DNA of 64,000 bases from Puccinia triticina (GCF_026914185.1 NC_070564.1:1612001-1676000), one strand, 5' to 3'. Counted from the first letter of the stretch, positions 30,243 to 41,522 are shown. The notes: generated from the sequence alone by a model not told the origin. Translations and numbers: made by a program.

Positions 30243-31293
30243 TTAGGGCTTTCGTTTTATCATTTTGGAGGTCAGCCTTGACTTATTGACTTCTGCGAGG
30301 GCTGCCAATACTGATTCTCGACATGTCCAATTTGACATTTGCATAATCTGCAGGGGAGCGCCGATTGAACGTTTTGCCGCAGCCTTATCGGTCTCGTCGT
30401 TTTTGTTGAGAGTTAACGTAATTCTCCAGGCTTCTCTCTTAACGTCATCTCTAAACATTGAAATATCAACTGCCGAAACCTCCCCGGTATCCGTCGTGAC
30501 TTTGATAAGAGAAGGCATTCTGCCTAACGATCATGTCATATCTGAAAGCCGTCATGAAACCTTCGGCCGAGATTATCTTGTCGACATTTTCTTTATGTAA
30601 TAATATCCATTCCGCAAATTCTGGATAGTTGTAAAGGTCTCTGAATGTTAGATAGAAATTTCTGTGATTAGTCGTCCATTTGCTAAAGGTTTGTGACCAC
30701 TCGTTCGGATACTCGTAACCAATATAATTTCCATCTTTCTCGTCTCCTCGCGTCCTCCTGTTCGTATAGAACTGAATGGCATCTCTTTGCCAATTCTTGT
30801 CGAAGATTGTCAACGGGATAGGACCTCTGAACTCCCATATATAGCGGTCGAAGTTCAAAGTAAGGTGTAAAACCGACGTCAAAATGTTTTGGAAGTGATC
30901 CCTTGATGAAAACAATTGTTGTCTTATCGACCGTACGTTTGGTGGTATTTAAAGACGGATTCACAGCATCGCTCAAGCTTGATCTGAGAATGTCCGGTCT
31001 ATCTGGTGCATCTAAGGATGAATCGTCCTTCATTCTAGCATAGATCCGTAAAAACAAAACGGCGGACTTCTTGTCGCCTCTCGCCAAAGCCTCTGTCGCT
31101 TTATCCCATATGGCTTGCTTGTCTGACTTCTCGAAGGAGAGTTCTGGTGTAGCGGGTGCGATTGACGAAGTCGTGACCTGAAGAGCGCCTTCTGGCTCGA
31201 TTATCTTGGGGACACCAGATAATAAGTTGCGATATCTAGACGCAGTATCCTGTCCTTGTTGAACCACTTTTGTAGGGTTAGGATTCGGGATTT
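30243..31293 (-). pseudogene. DIRS-type Gag, main exon, frameshifted
   Basis: The exon starts after an AG at 31294-31295 (EIPNPNPTKVVQQGQDTASR), the same acceptor context as in the second element at 55814. It reads through KAIWDKATEALARGDKKSAV-like sequence and FIKGSLPKHFDVGFTPYF. It then shifts frame twice: one continuation is EFRGPIPLTIFDKNWQRDAI ... GNYIGYEYPNEW, and the last is NKNDETDKAAAKRSIGAPLQ ... LAEVNKSRLTSK. The pieces align in order with the Gag at 54733-55814 where they overlap. It is a Gag pseudogene. The helical, charged character fits Gag; no zinc finger is seen. Confidence 0.65.
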
Positions 31294-31568
31294 CTAAAGA
31301 TGACATCGAGCAAATTACGATTCATGATAATTATATTTCGACCACGTCTCAGCAACTTAGAGAGTAGTTACATGCGTCTCATCAACTCAGAGAGCTTTAC
31401 TAACCTTTAAAACTATTGTCACTATCGGTTTCGTGGGAAGGATCTTTATCTTTCTCAATTCTGGATGACTTCCCCTCTTCAGAAAAGCCCGTAAATAACA
31501 TAATATATTATCAGATAACCATCCACTTAGGTATCGACGCAGATTCGACGCAATACAAACAGTAAGAA

Positions 31569-31760
31569 CTAACAACTTAAGTTCTCCTGCCCCGCCTCTC
31601 TCGATTCCATCATTGTATCCGGAGTCGGTCCTCCACCCGATCTTCCAGCTGGTCCTCCGGTAGTCTCTACGCCTTCTACGGTTTCTTGTGGCATCGTAAT
31701 CGCGGTCTTGGGTGACTTGTTGAGTTTCTTGGCTACCCCTTTTACCATTTCTTTTACCAT
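31569..31760 (-). CDS. DIRS-type Gag, first exon / short frame
   Basis: The minus-strand ATG at 31760 opens MVKEMVKGVAKKLNKSPKTA and ends GQENLSC. The second element has the matching MVKEMVKRANKRLNRSP...QENLSS at 56097-56270. A conserved middle piece (SHETDSDNSFK, about 31405) lies before the main exon, so Gag is probably made from at least three spliced exons. Confidence 0.5.
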   Translation of the reverse strand: MVKEMVKGVAKKLNKSPKTAITMPQETVEGVETTGGPAGRSGGGPTPDTMMESREAGQENLSC

Positions 31761-32028
31761 GACCTTCGCGTTAAATGACTTTCGGTTGTTCGTGTGAGAG
31801 ACTGTCGTTCGTGAAACGCGTGAGAGACTGTCGTGTTGAAAAAAGACTGAAACAACTCTAAATATCGAAAAAAGATCTGTCGACGATAGGCCGAGGAGAG
31901 CTGATGAGGATGGTGCGAGATGAGTAGCGGTATGGGGCAAGAGGAGTCTGGTGCAGGGTTATGAGGGTTCTTGAGATGGGCGCACGAGCCTAGTCTCAAA
32001 CCTAATCCCTCATAAACAGACTCTATAA

Positions 32029-32798
32029 GGCCCCAATTATAAACAGATATTCGAGTTTTATTTTGAAACTATTCGAAAAGAAATTTGAAACAAAAATGAA
32101 ATCAATATGAAAGATTTTTGATTTCAAAAATCTCTCGGAAAAACTTCAAACAACAGGGTGCACATATAAACAATTGTGCATCCCTGAGCAAGTAGCCTGC
32201 CGGAGTGGGCAGGCAGGGGCGAGATGTCTGTGACACGGGCAAGCTGGTTAGAATACAGCTTGCCTGTTCAGCCTTGGCTGTCTGAACCAAAAAAGAACCC
32301 GCACACCTCGCCACACCTAGCCAGGCCAACACGCACGCGCGGCCGGCTCCATGGACGTTTGGATCATCTGCGGCGAGATCGTAGCCGTATTGACGAGCGT
32401 TTTGTCCCGTGGTCCCGCCGCCAAGGGCAGGATCATATTGCCCCCGGTGGTCCCGGGCTTCCTGGAGGTGTTCGTAAGGGTAGTGGTACTGCAGCAGCAG
32501 TTTTTTTCATGTGCCAGCCAACCCCCGCCCGGCGAACTCCGCCGACCCAATACAGCCATTAAATGGGGGGGGTCTGAGGCACCAGTGGCCTGGCAATCAT
32601 ACAGGCATACTGCCTGTTCAAAATTTTGATTCCACAAATTTTGAGATTCTGAAATCTCAAACACCCCTCCCGGGTGTGTTTGAAGAGTATTGGGATTATT
32701 TTGAAATGAAAAGAACTCAAAACGAAGTTGGTTTTGATTTCAAAACGATTTCAAAATAATCTCAAAATAATCTCAAAATTGCGTTTATAATTGGGGCC
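32029..32798. mobile_element. 770-bp non-autonomous TIR element with 3-bp TAA TSD (PIF/Harbinger-like)
   Basis: The ends GGCCCCAATTATAAAC and GTTTATAATTGGGGCC are exact inverse copies. They are flanked by TAA on both sides (32026-32028 and 32799-32801). A 3-bp TWA target and GGCC-type ends fit PIF/Harbinger, but no transposase is present. AT-rich arms (TTTGAAATGAAA / TTTCAAAACGATTTCA words) pair loosely inside. It interrupts the terminal repeat of the DIRS fragment. Confidence 0.7.
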
Positions 32799-32924
32799 TA
32801 AATCCTTGGCCCAGCCAGGGCTCCCTCATTCGCATGCTTGGACCTCGGCGACCTACCCCTGCGGGTCCGGTCACTGTCTATGTTGCACAACCACCCGGAT
32901 GTTTGGGTGGTTCCAGAGACTCAT

Positions 32925-32990
32925 CCGAACTTAACACAAGTCCCTCCTCGGGGGAGCGCAGCGACCTCCGAAGGAGGGACTTGTGCCCAA
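32925..32990. repeat. Hairpin, AAGTCCCTC family
   Basis: GAACTTAACACAAGTCCCTC followed by CTCGGGGGAGCGCAGCGACC and CCGAAGGAGGGACTTGTG. Arms pair over ACAAGTCCCTCC / GGAGGGACTTGT. Confidence 0.65.
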
Positions 32991-33397
32991 TGTCCCATAT
33001 TTGGCTTGAGGCTGCCCAGCCAATTGTCCAAAAATCCCTTTGAACCCATGTATCACCTGGTACACCTCTGATTTCCTCACAGCCTCCGGTACCATTAGAA
33101 TCAGAATTTGTATCTACATATTGTGATGTTTTGAAAATAACAGCTACCCCCATCCCTTGCGAAAAAATTGGATGTAAAAAATCCACCCAAGAGCCTATAT
33201 CCGGTCCGATGTTCCCCGGATAGACTGCCCTATTTGGGATCATATGTCCATAACTTTCTATGTGTTTAAGTATGCACAACACTATTTAGATAAATGTGCA
33301 TAGCCCGCCAGATTTGTCAAAGTGAGCTCAAGTCACTTCTTCTTGATCCCTCTTGATCAATCACGGATCAGTTGCACAAATTGCCCCTATTGGAAAA
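32991..33397 (-). other. Unassigned; protein-like minus frame
   Basis: On the minus strand, 33282 down to about 33010 reads NRAVYPGNIGPDIGSWVDFL then HPIFSQGMGVAVIFKTSQYV. It is coding-like but unknown to me. It may be a remnant of a gene next to the DIRS insertion, or a small upstream gene divergent from the DUF6589-like gene. Confidence 0.25.
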
Positions 33398-36263
33398 ATG
33401 GACGGACTACAACCTCAAAATAACAACAACGAAAACCACCGACAAAACGAAAACCACCGGCCACATCAAGCCCTCACTGAAAATGAAAAACTAATGATTG
33501 TTTGTCGTCAATTACAGGCCCTTGATTGGACACCCAAGCAATTCACTACCGCGTTTCTCCGCTCAGAAGATACTGAGTTTGCTTATCGAAGACGCTTTTG
33601 GGGCACTAGCACCGGATGGAATTCGACTCGTAACCTGATTGAAGTCATCAAGTCCGAGGTGACCAGTTCTGACTACGGAGCATCTCAATGGGAGACCTTT
33701 ATACAGGAAGAAGTCAGTTACCCGTCTTCAAAAGGTTACATCCCACAAACTGATATCTTTGTTTTTCCAAACAGGCAATTCGCATAATGATTAATCAACG
33801 TCCCCCAAGTGGTGAATACCCAGTCGGATCTTACATAAGTAGCCAAAGCGTCCAACCCTCGTATTTTTCACCGGATGCGGTTAATCAGCGCGAAAGATTA
33901 ATATCAATGGAGCACACTCCATTCCTCTTCAACATTCTTCATCAAACGATCGGAGCAACAGTCCCAAACAATGCGGCGGAGGTAAATGAGGACGATCGAG
34001 ATGACATGGCCGAACCCGACATTGATACTGATGAAGCGGAATTTCTTGGACGGGAAGGAGTGGCTTTTGAAAGCAATAGCATGTCTGTTATTCGTTCCCG
34101 GAAGGTGAGATGTCTGTTTCATCTCGTCAAATCCTCTGCTATTATATGTGCTGATTGATTTCGTGTAGATTGCATCTACGGTTTGTGCCATGGTGGCATT
34201 TGCAAGGAATCGCCGACACAATGGCCTCCAGATCTTCAATGGCATCTGATTCGTTGCTAGTGGTGTCTTGGAGCGAGTGAATGACTATCTCCACCTTCTT
34301 GGCCTGACTTCATCTAGACGAACCGCTATGAAGGCTCTCCGAGTACTCTCAAATTGCGCTGCCCGAGATCTCCGCAGATCCATGGCCCTCAACGATAGCT
34401 TCCCCTTAGGTCCAATCATATGCATCGACAATCTTGATATGGAGGAACGCGTCCATACCCATTCCGTTGGCCATCGATCAATGATGTTCCATGGCTCATG
34501 GGGTTATATACATACCGCAAATCCAAAGCTTCTTGAAGGTCTAGACCGTTCCCAGTTGACCTTGGCATCGTACTATCAGGCCCTCAGCAAAATACCAAAA
34601 TTAGTCATCCAACCTAAGATGTTTCTGCCAACGCGCGAAGAGGACAACCATTTCGAGTCTGTTCTGAAAAGTCAAATTGCGCGTGTCATGTATCGATATG
34701 TTGCAGAGCCAGCTGATAGGCAGAGTGCAATTGCCCGTAACCCACCGGAAATAGATGTGATTGACTGTACCCGACCAAATATTCAGCCATTAAAGCTGAT
34801 GGAAGCCTCAGACAACTCGGCCGAAGGTTTCGGTCAAGTTATTGAATCCATCATCAGTCAAACCGGTCTTACTCCAGCGGATTTCTGCTCTCGACTTCAG
34901 ATCATGGAAGGTGACCTAGGAACAGCGCAAAACTTCAATTCTCTTCGCGCCTTAAGAACACCTAGTGCACATCCCGAACATCATCTCCATAACATCTGTT
35001 TTGAACTCGGCGCTGCTCACACCCTATGGAACATTGCTCAGAGTATCCTCAGTTATCATTTTGGCGACCCAAACAGAACAAACGACTTGGGAACTTGGCA
35101 GTACTTGCACGCACTCGGGATTCCATCAGAGAAGGTTGTTCCGAAGAAAGATTTCACGCAGATGTTGAATAACATCGAGAAGGCACACGAGGCATCTATA
35201 TTTTACTGTATTTGGTGAGTTCTTTCTGTTCACATACTCTCATTCTTGCTCAATTGCTAATTAATTCTTGATTAGTGTCATTATGGGGGCGGAGAACGAG
35301 GCGGTAACTGAGTCCGACACACTGCGAAGAATCCCTACCGAACGTTGGAATGGGATTGTGAATGAATGCTACTCGAAATTTTTTTCACCCAATGCTCGAC
35401 GAGCCACATCGAAAACTGAATCTCCAAAGCTTTATGGGTTTTTAATGCGCCTACATGACTTTTCTACCATTGTTGAGACAAATCGGGCTATGAAGGCAGG
35501 TGACATTGGCCGGGTCATGAATATGTGGAAGATTTGGTCCATCATGGCTCAGGCCATTCCGGGACTTGTTAACTACCGATCTTATCTTCCACGCATGGTA
35601 GTCCTGATCAATGAAGTACTTACACCTCCGTTACGTCAATTTGTCACTCATAACCTTCTGGTTTCACCAAGCGGTCGAGAAAATCACTTTGTTGCTAAGG
35701 ATCAATACCTCGAGCTGCTGAACTATGCGCTCAAGTTCTTTCATAATCGAACTGGTGCTGGTACCCAAGTAGATAGGTTACAGGAAATGTTCTCGTTGAA
35801 CATCAACTTGGTAAGATTCCACAATCTCAATTTCCCGTTTCATCCTCTCCAATTGGGCCTGACTCATACTCTCATCTCAATCATTTGAGAGCTCCGGTCA
35901 TTGTTTCTTAGCCTCAGGACCGAAAGGGGCAGGAAAGTCATTTACCAGTCGCACAAGAACGATATCACAAATCGCTCTTTGGACATGTTCCTCCGAATGG
36001 CACGCACCTACGACCTTGCCGATCAACATCACAAGACCAACGCTGTTCAGATCCCGGAGTGCAATAATCTACTGCTTGATGGCCTCAAAGTGTTGCAAAA
36101 AGACTTTGCCAAGAACAAACTTTGTCGCCTAAAGCTTCATTTCTTGTGGGATTCTTCACCCAACGAGGTAAATGAAAATATGGCTCAAGATAATGCGACT
36201 TATATTGAAGAAAATGAAAACGAGGAACCACAAGAGGACAATTCGGATGCCTTCGAAATGTAG
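33398..36263 (+). pseudogene. DUF6589-like fungal protein, five exons, one in-frame stop
   Basis: The model is 33398-33712, 33775-34104, 34169-35214, 35276-35810 and 35892-36263, joined length 865 codons plus stop. All introns are GT-AG (61-81 bp). The last acceptor is my choice among several because it alone keeps frame. The protein has FARNRRHNGLQIFNG, VLERVNDYLHLLGLTSSRRT, ICIDNLDMEERVHTHSVGHR, MMFHGSWGYIHT and VIYQSHKNDITNRSLDMFLR. These blocks recall the DUF6589 family of basidiomycetes; this is from memory, not a search. Codon 242 (34247-34249) is TGA where the family has an Arg-type position, consistent with CGA to TGA. Function is unknown. It ends 30 bp from the convergent helicase gene. 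Confidence 0.65.
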
Positions 36264-36292
36264 AATTGATTCCGTTGCAACCTCTCCCGATC

Positions 36293-38798
36293 TCAAATCG
36301 CATTGTTTGATGTTTCTGGTAGCTCCGGTCCCAGCGGTTTGGTTCGTATACCTGTTCCCCACATCCCCTCCCCCAATTGCTCCATTCTCGATCCAAGTGT
36401 TTTGGAATTTGCCTGTGCGCCGTCCCCTCTCGAGTATCCAATCCCAGTAGTTTTCTTGTTTGTTTCACCTCCGGCACCGGTCGATCTTTCAGAAGTACCG
36501 TTATCCATTCTTTCATCTTTGTCCCCACCCAACCTTTCCGCAGTAGAATTTTTATTAGTAGCTATATCTGCCTCGCAAGCGGCAACCGCAGTCGATTCGT
36601 TCATAGTAACTATCTCTGCCTCCCGAGCGGCAAGGAGTTTCAATCTCTTGTTGGCTCGGTACTTGGCCGCGTATTCCCGTTTTTTTTGTCTCTTCTTCTC
36701 TTCTGCTTCCTCCCTAAGGCGCCATTGAATATTTATGTGTTGTTGGTACAGGTCATCACGCTTGAATTTTGCAATTGAATCATTCAAGAATTCAATTTGT
36801 CCTTCAATGACCTCACCACCAATGAGTTGGCTGAGATCTGTCTCGGCCTTGATTTCATCAAAGTGAGATGATATTGTGGAGGCCTCGGGTTCATTGAACA
36901 GGTCATCTGCGCAAAACCTAGCGGATTCACCCATCTTTTCCTCATAGAAGGAGCGAAAAGAGCTGACCAAGTGAGTTTTGAACGAGCTCAACACTGATGT
37001 ATTGTCAGTGGCGTTATTTGTACGTCTAGTGGTCTTTTCTTTGGTATTCGGACTGTTTTCAGTCGGGAAATCAACTTGATCCTTCATTGCCGAATCGAAA
37101 TTGTGAACAGTCAAATGTTTCAGGTTTCGGACCAGTTGGCGACCACTTTCGACACAACAATTGGAACATCCGCAAGACTTAAAGTGCATAGCCTTTTCTC
37201 GGCTGATCTCAGAGATGTAGTTGGGGTCGTCCTTCGACAGAGGTATGTAGCCGTACTTGTTATCCATTGCAAACGCAACTCGAAGACATACAGGCGTAAC
37301 AGCAAGGGCATCCATACGATCATCATCTGACTGTTGTGTGGCACTCGTACCAAAACCTTCGGGTGAATTCTTCCCACCTTTGCGTGTCGTTTCCACAAAC
37401 AGGATGGCCAGGCCATCTTTACCATCTCGTCCGCATCTAAATAAAACATGACAAGACATTAGCTGATCGTAGCAAACTACTATATTCAGTAGAAAAATTA
37501 GATCACCTTCCAATCATCTGAGCTATATTTGCAGGGTCGCCTCTTCCCATGTGGATGACACACCGCACACGCTTCCAATTCTGTCCTAAGCCCAGAGCCA
37601 TGGTGGATGATATGATCGGGAATCGAGCATTTGGATATTCCTCGACGCAAGCCTCCTTATCTTTCTCGCCGGTACATGAATGGAAGCGTCTGGCGAGAGT
37701 ATTTTTTGGATTGTAGCAACCGCCAGGTGTTCCCCGCGCCATGTCCAGCACTTGCAGGACAGTAAGAGTTCGAGCTCTAGTTCCACTGTAGATCAATGTT
37801 GGGAGCAAATCTTCATCGGGGGTTGTCTCTCTTGAGGGGAAGACATCCAGCAAATCCAAATTTGACTTCAATGAAGAGCTCATGTTAATGCGAATTATAC
37901 GAATTTCGGTTCGTGTCAACTCGCCATGCATCATGTCAATTAAGTCCTTTGTTAACTTCAAGTTTTTCAAGATAGCATCAACTGCAACTGGCCGGCACGT
38001 AGCCGAAAGTAGAAGTAATGGAGCGTTATTGCGACATTGCAAATGTACCACAATTTTACCGTAACAGGGCCAAAAGATCCCGATGTCTTCTAGTCGGACA
38101 AATATAACCGAAGCCCTTCTTCCATTGCTTTCAACTATTCCCCAGAGGTAGATCATATGTGCTTCGTCGATGACAACCAAGGCTAGACGCTGTTGAAATT
38201 CCGTACTGAAGTAAACTGAGTCCCAAAGCTTGCTGTTCAAGAAAATTTCCGGGCTGAGGTAGACAAAATTATAAATCCCATTTCGGATATCCTCTGCCAC
38301 TTGCTTGTTGAAGCTGAGCTTAGTTAGATTGATTGCCGTAAATTTTCCTTTCTTTTCCTTGACTTGATTCTCACCCAGAGCATCCAATGGGTTCAACACC
38401 AAAATGACCGGCTTGATGTTTTGAGGTAGTAGTCTGAAATAAATCTCGGGTATTCTGGACTTGCCAAAACCGGTTCCAGCCATAAGAAATGTATTGCGTC
38501 CTTTCGCGAGATTTGCTACGGTGTCAATCTGAAGCGGCTTGGCAGGTTGGCCTCCATAATGTTTTTCCGCAAGACTAGCTATTTCCTTCTTCAACGCATC
38601 GTTGTTCTTCTGAAGCATTTTCTTGACTATAGTCACACCGGTACTGCCGCTGGCCGTTCTTTGGGGTGACCTTTTCACACCATTTGCGCCCGTTTTCCGA
38701 GATCCTTTGGAAGCTAGTTTTGATTTTTGTTTCTTCGTAGCCGACATCAGTGCTGGAGTGGAGCTAAAGGAATCCAAGCAAACAGTATGTATTCCCAT
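36293..38798 (-). CDS. RecQ-like DEAH helicase, two exons, 811 aa
   Basis: Exon 1 is 37507-38798 and exon 2 36293-37436. The 70-bp GT-AG intron falls inside motif VI, and splicing restores QMIGRCGRDGKDG. Motif I is GTGFGKS (K113), Ia LNPLDALGENQV, II VVIDEAH (D211, E212), III LLLSATCRP, V STMALGLGQNWKRVRCVIHM. All helicase motifs look complete. The C-terminal half has a Cys-rich KSCGCSNCCVE and a long charged helical stretch (EEAEEKKRQKKREYAAKYRA), then a low-complexity Gly/Thr/Ser tail. No RQC or HRDC domain is evident. The N-terminus is basic (KKQKSKLASKGSRK). The start is the first ATG of the frame. It is convergent with the DUF6589-like gene and divergent from the FunK1-type kinase, and appears intact. 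Confidence 0.88.
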
Positions 38799-38924
38799 TT
38801 TTTTCTGCCGCAAGCCATCTACAGTGGTAATTCTGTATTGACAAGAGACCTGTCACTCGTAAGTCAATACTGAAAAAACCCGTGGGAGTGTGTCCGAGCT
38901 TGACCTTCGGATGATCCGATGGCT
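38799..38924. promoter_or_regulatory. Upstream region of the helicase gene
   Basis: Short gap between the helicase start and a dispersed repeat, so the promoter is either here or inside the repeat. No clear TATA box. A TTCTGTATTGACAAG...CGTAAGTCAATACTGAA pair (about 38830-38872) forms a short inverted repeat. Confidence 0.25.
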
Positions 38925-39210
38925 TCATCGCATTGCTCAAGACAAACCCTCACAGGAATGGCCGCTGAGCGGCCAGTTTATGACGAATTTAATTGAAAAA
39001 ATATGTACAAGAAAGCTGAGAATCAGGGCTACAACATGGTATAGGTTGCATTGAATTTTATGCCAAGAGAAATGAGTAAAAGAGATGTAAGCACAAAAAT
39101 ACGGATTTTCTGTGTAAATGTCTCTCAGCCTCAGGCCAAGTATGGGACATTAGTCCTAAGCCTCTCCTTCGGAGACGCTTCGCGCCTCCTCGGAGAGGCT
39201 TAGTTAAGCT
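38925..39210 (-). repeat. Dispersed ~300-bp repeat, copy 2 (inverse of 11985-12300)
   Basis: The reverse complement matches 11985-12300 over CTTGTACATATTTTTTCAA, ACTGGCCGCTCAGCGGCCAT, CAGAAAATC and TTGGCCTGAGGCTGA. It ends in the hairpin AAGCCTCTCCTTCGGAGACG ... CTCGGAGAGGCTTAGTTAAG (39155-39208). It sits between the helicase and the kinase genes. Confidence 0.7.
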
Positions 39211-39363
39211 CGAGACTCATCCCGTGGACCGACACCCGGGTGCACCACCCGTGAAAACACCCGGGGCACGGGTTTCAGGTTACACCTCTAGGGACCGTCG
39301 GAAACGCTGCATCCACCTTCCATCACACCACTCAAAGCTCGTCACACCTTCGCCGACAACATC

Positions 39364-41522
39364 ATGGCACAAGAATCAGAAACTCATCAACAAGCTTTAC
39401 GCAGATATCTCATTTCATCAGTTGGGATCCAAACGGCCGAAGAGTTCTTTCGGCTTGAAAACACAAGTAAGCCTAGCACTCCTCACTCATCGACCCATGT
39501 CATAATCAATGTCCATCTCACTTTTATTCTTTGAAAGGAATCAAAAACTCTCTCATGCGCCTTGCAACGGAAATGAAAATTTTAGATAATGATTGGGACC
39601 GGTATGCAGACAGAATGACGGAGTTGGCTCGGACCGAAAAATTCAAACCTTATAAGCATCTCATTACTTTCCTCCTTGCCGATGAAACTAAACCCAACGA
39701 AGCAATGCGCCGACTCATCAGCCAAGAATACAACGGGTCCTCAATATCAACAGAATTCGTGTCGCCCCTCGTGAGGACCGGCACCACACCTGGCCTGATT
39801 CATTCTTTGGACCGGGTCGCAGACTTCCTCCATTCGCTCAAACGGTAATTGACAGGCTTATTGTACAAGGATGTCAAAGGTTTGGTGGACTCTCTCCTCA
39901 ACAGTGCACACCTCGATCCCGCTTTGCGCCTAGAACCCGATGAGAATTTTATCAATAAAATGCATGCCGAAATTATCATAGACAAGACGGAGACCTCTAT
40001 GTTGGACTGGATCGGTTCGTTCGACAAACAGTTCAAAACACAATTCCCAGGCAAGAATCTTCGCACTTGGCAGAGCAAACCTCAGATTGCTCTGGGGGGC
40101 ATTAATTCGAAATGCAAGCTAGATGGTGCGATTATGTCCCGGGACTTCGAAGAGCAACACAGCAATCACATTCGAGATGTTATGGTCCCTTTCGAGCTGA
40201 AGAGTAATGATTCCCGCACCACAGCTGCTCTTGAACACTTAGCCAAATACGTCTACGAGGTCTTCACAAACCAGCCCACCCGAAGCTTCGTCATTGGGAT
40301 TACTATGTGTGGAACCTCGCTGCAGCTCTGGCAGTTTGACAGGTCCGGAGCCATCGGGTCTGAATTAATTGACGTCAAGGCAAACAAAGAGAACCTTAAA
40401 AAGTTTGGCGATCTCATGTTTTGGTTCTTAACATGCAATAAAACACTCCTCGGCTTCGATCCGACCATTGTCGAGGAGGAAGGGCATCCTGTTGCGATAA
40501 ACACCTGTAATCAACGTTTCCTCATACAGCCCAGCCCCATCTTCCGAGCGCCGGGAATTTGTGGACGTGGCACAACATGCTGGAAAGCGTATCTTTCGGG
40601 AGATGAGTCTGACAACTTTATTATAAAAGACTCGTGGCAAGTCGAAAACCGGAGAAATGAAGGTGAAATGCTTCGTGAGGTGACGGAAAAGGATGTACAC
40701 TATGTGGCTCGATATTACGCTCATGAAGACGTCTTCGTGCACGGCACGATTGTCGACATCGAATCACACGTTCGGAGGGGAGCTGAATACAAAGGTGGCA
40801 AGAAGATCAGATTCGATGTCAAGCCCGAAGATCCACAAGTGAAAAACGAATGCACTAATCGGTTTCACCGACGAATGATTCTCAAAGACGTGGGAGTACC
40901 GATTTACGAAGTCGATTCACCAGCTCGTCTGTTGGAGGCCTTCGAGGACTGCATCAAAGGGCACCAGGAGCTATTGAAGGCTGGCTATCTCCACAGAGAT
41001 ATATCAATCAACAATCTCATGGTGAACAACAACTCAAAGGATCCGTATCGAAAATCATTCCTGATCGACCTGGATATGGCGATTCCCTCCAGTTCGGGTG
41101 CGCAATGCAGCCTGGCAAGAACCGGCACGAAAGTTTTTATGTCATGCCATTTGCTTCTAGGAAGACCCGGCCACACTCACGTTGACGACCTGGAATCACT
41201 CTTTTGGGTGATGACATGGATTTGTATCCAATATCCCGCCAAGGAAAGAAAAGAAACCACTTTGCCAACCTGGAATCAAATGTCCCTGGAATTTTTAGGG
41301 ATCCACAAGAAGGGGTTACTCGAGGAACCTTTCCGGCTCACGAAACATTTCACGCCTCGTTTCCAGTCTCTCACCCAATGCGTCCATGACTTTGCCAAAA
41401 TCATGTACAAAGAGATAGGTCGAAGTGTCGATTCGGTCAGACGCGATGATCCTGCTAAGCTTTACAATAAAATATTACCGCTTTTCCAACGGGTTCGAGA
41501 AGAGCTGAGCCAACGGGTTTGA
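39364..41522 (+). CDS. FunK1-type fungal protein kinase, three exons, 675 aa
   Basis: Exons are 39364-39466, 39538-39844 and 39905-41522. The second intron (39845-39904, 60 bp, GTAATT...CTCCTCAACAG) removes an otherwise in-frame TAA and keeps frame. Without it the gene would be a pseudogene. The N-terminal half (ALGGINSKCKLDGAIMSRD, VPFELKSN, LAKYVYEVFTNQPTRSFVIG) matches the region before the kinase fold in FunK1 proteins. Kinase motifs are HRDISINNLM (D502, N507), LIDLDMAI (D525, D527 in the DFG place) and the RTGTKVFMS activation segment. The HVDDLESLFWVMTWI block is typical of the family. Substrate is unknown. The stop TGA lies in a 24-bp repeat and seems to come from CGA. Confidence 0.85.

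Larger units (their letters stand above)
30243..32880 (-). mobile_element. Truncated DIRS-type element: terminal repeat and Gag only, with a nested insertion
   Basis: Read on the minus strand it has a terminal segment, then three Gag exons, and stops without RT, RNase H or recombinase. The terminal segment resembles repeat A of the 51649-56633 element: GCTTGGACCT(C/A)GGCGACCT, CCTGCGGGTCCGGT and CTCAAACCTAAT match. It is split by a 770-bp TIR element (32029-32798). Gag exon similarity to the second element confirms the family. Confidence 0.75.

Noticed and set aside
39846..39848. FunK1-type kinase as a pseudogene with TAA
   Set aside because: A 60-bp intron with a good polypyrimidine tract and frame-neutral length removes the stop, so the gene is called intact pending RNA evidence.
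33398..41522. A giant mobile element enclosing all three genes
   Set aside because: I looked for shared terminal repeats or target duplications around the trio and found none. Only the neighbourhood itself is claimed.
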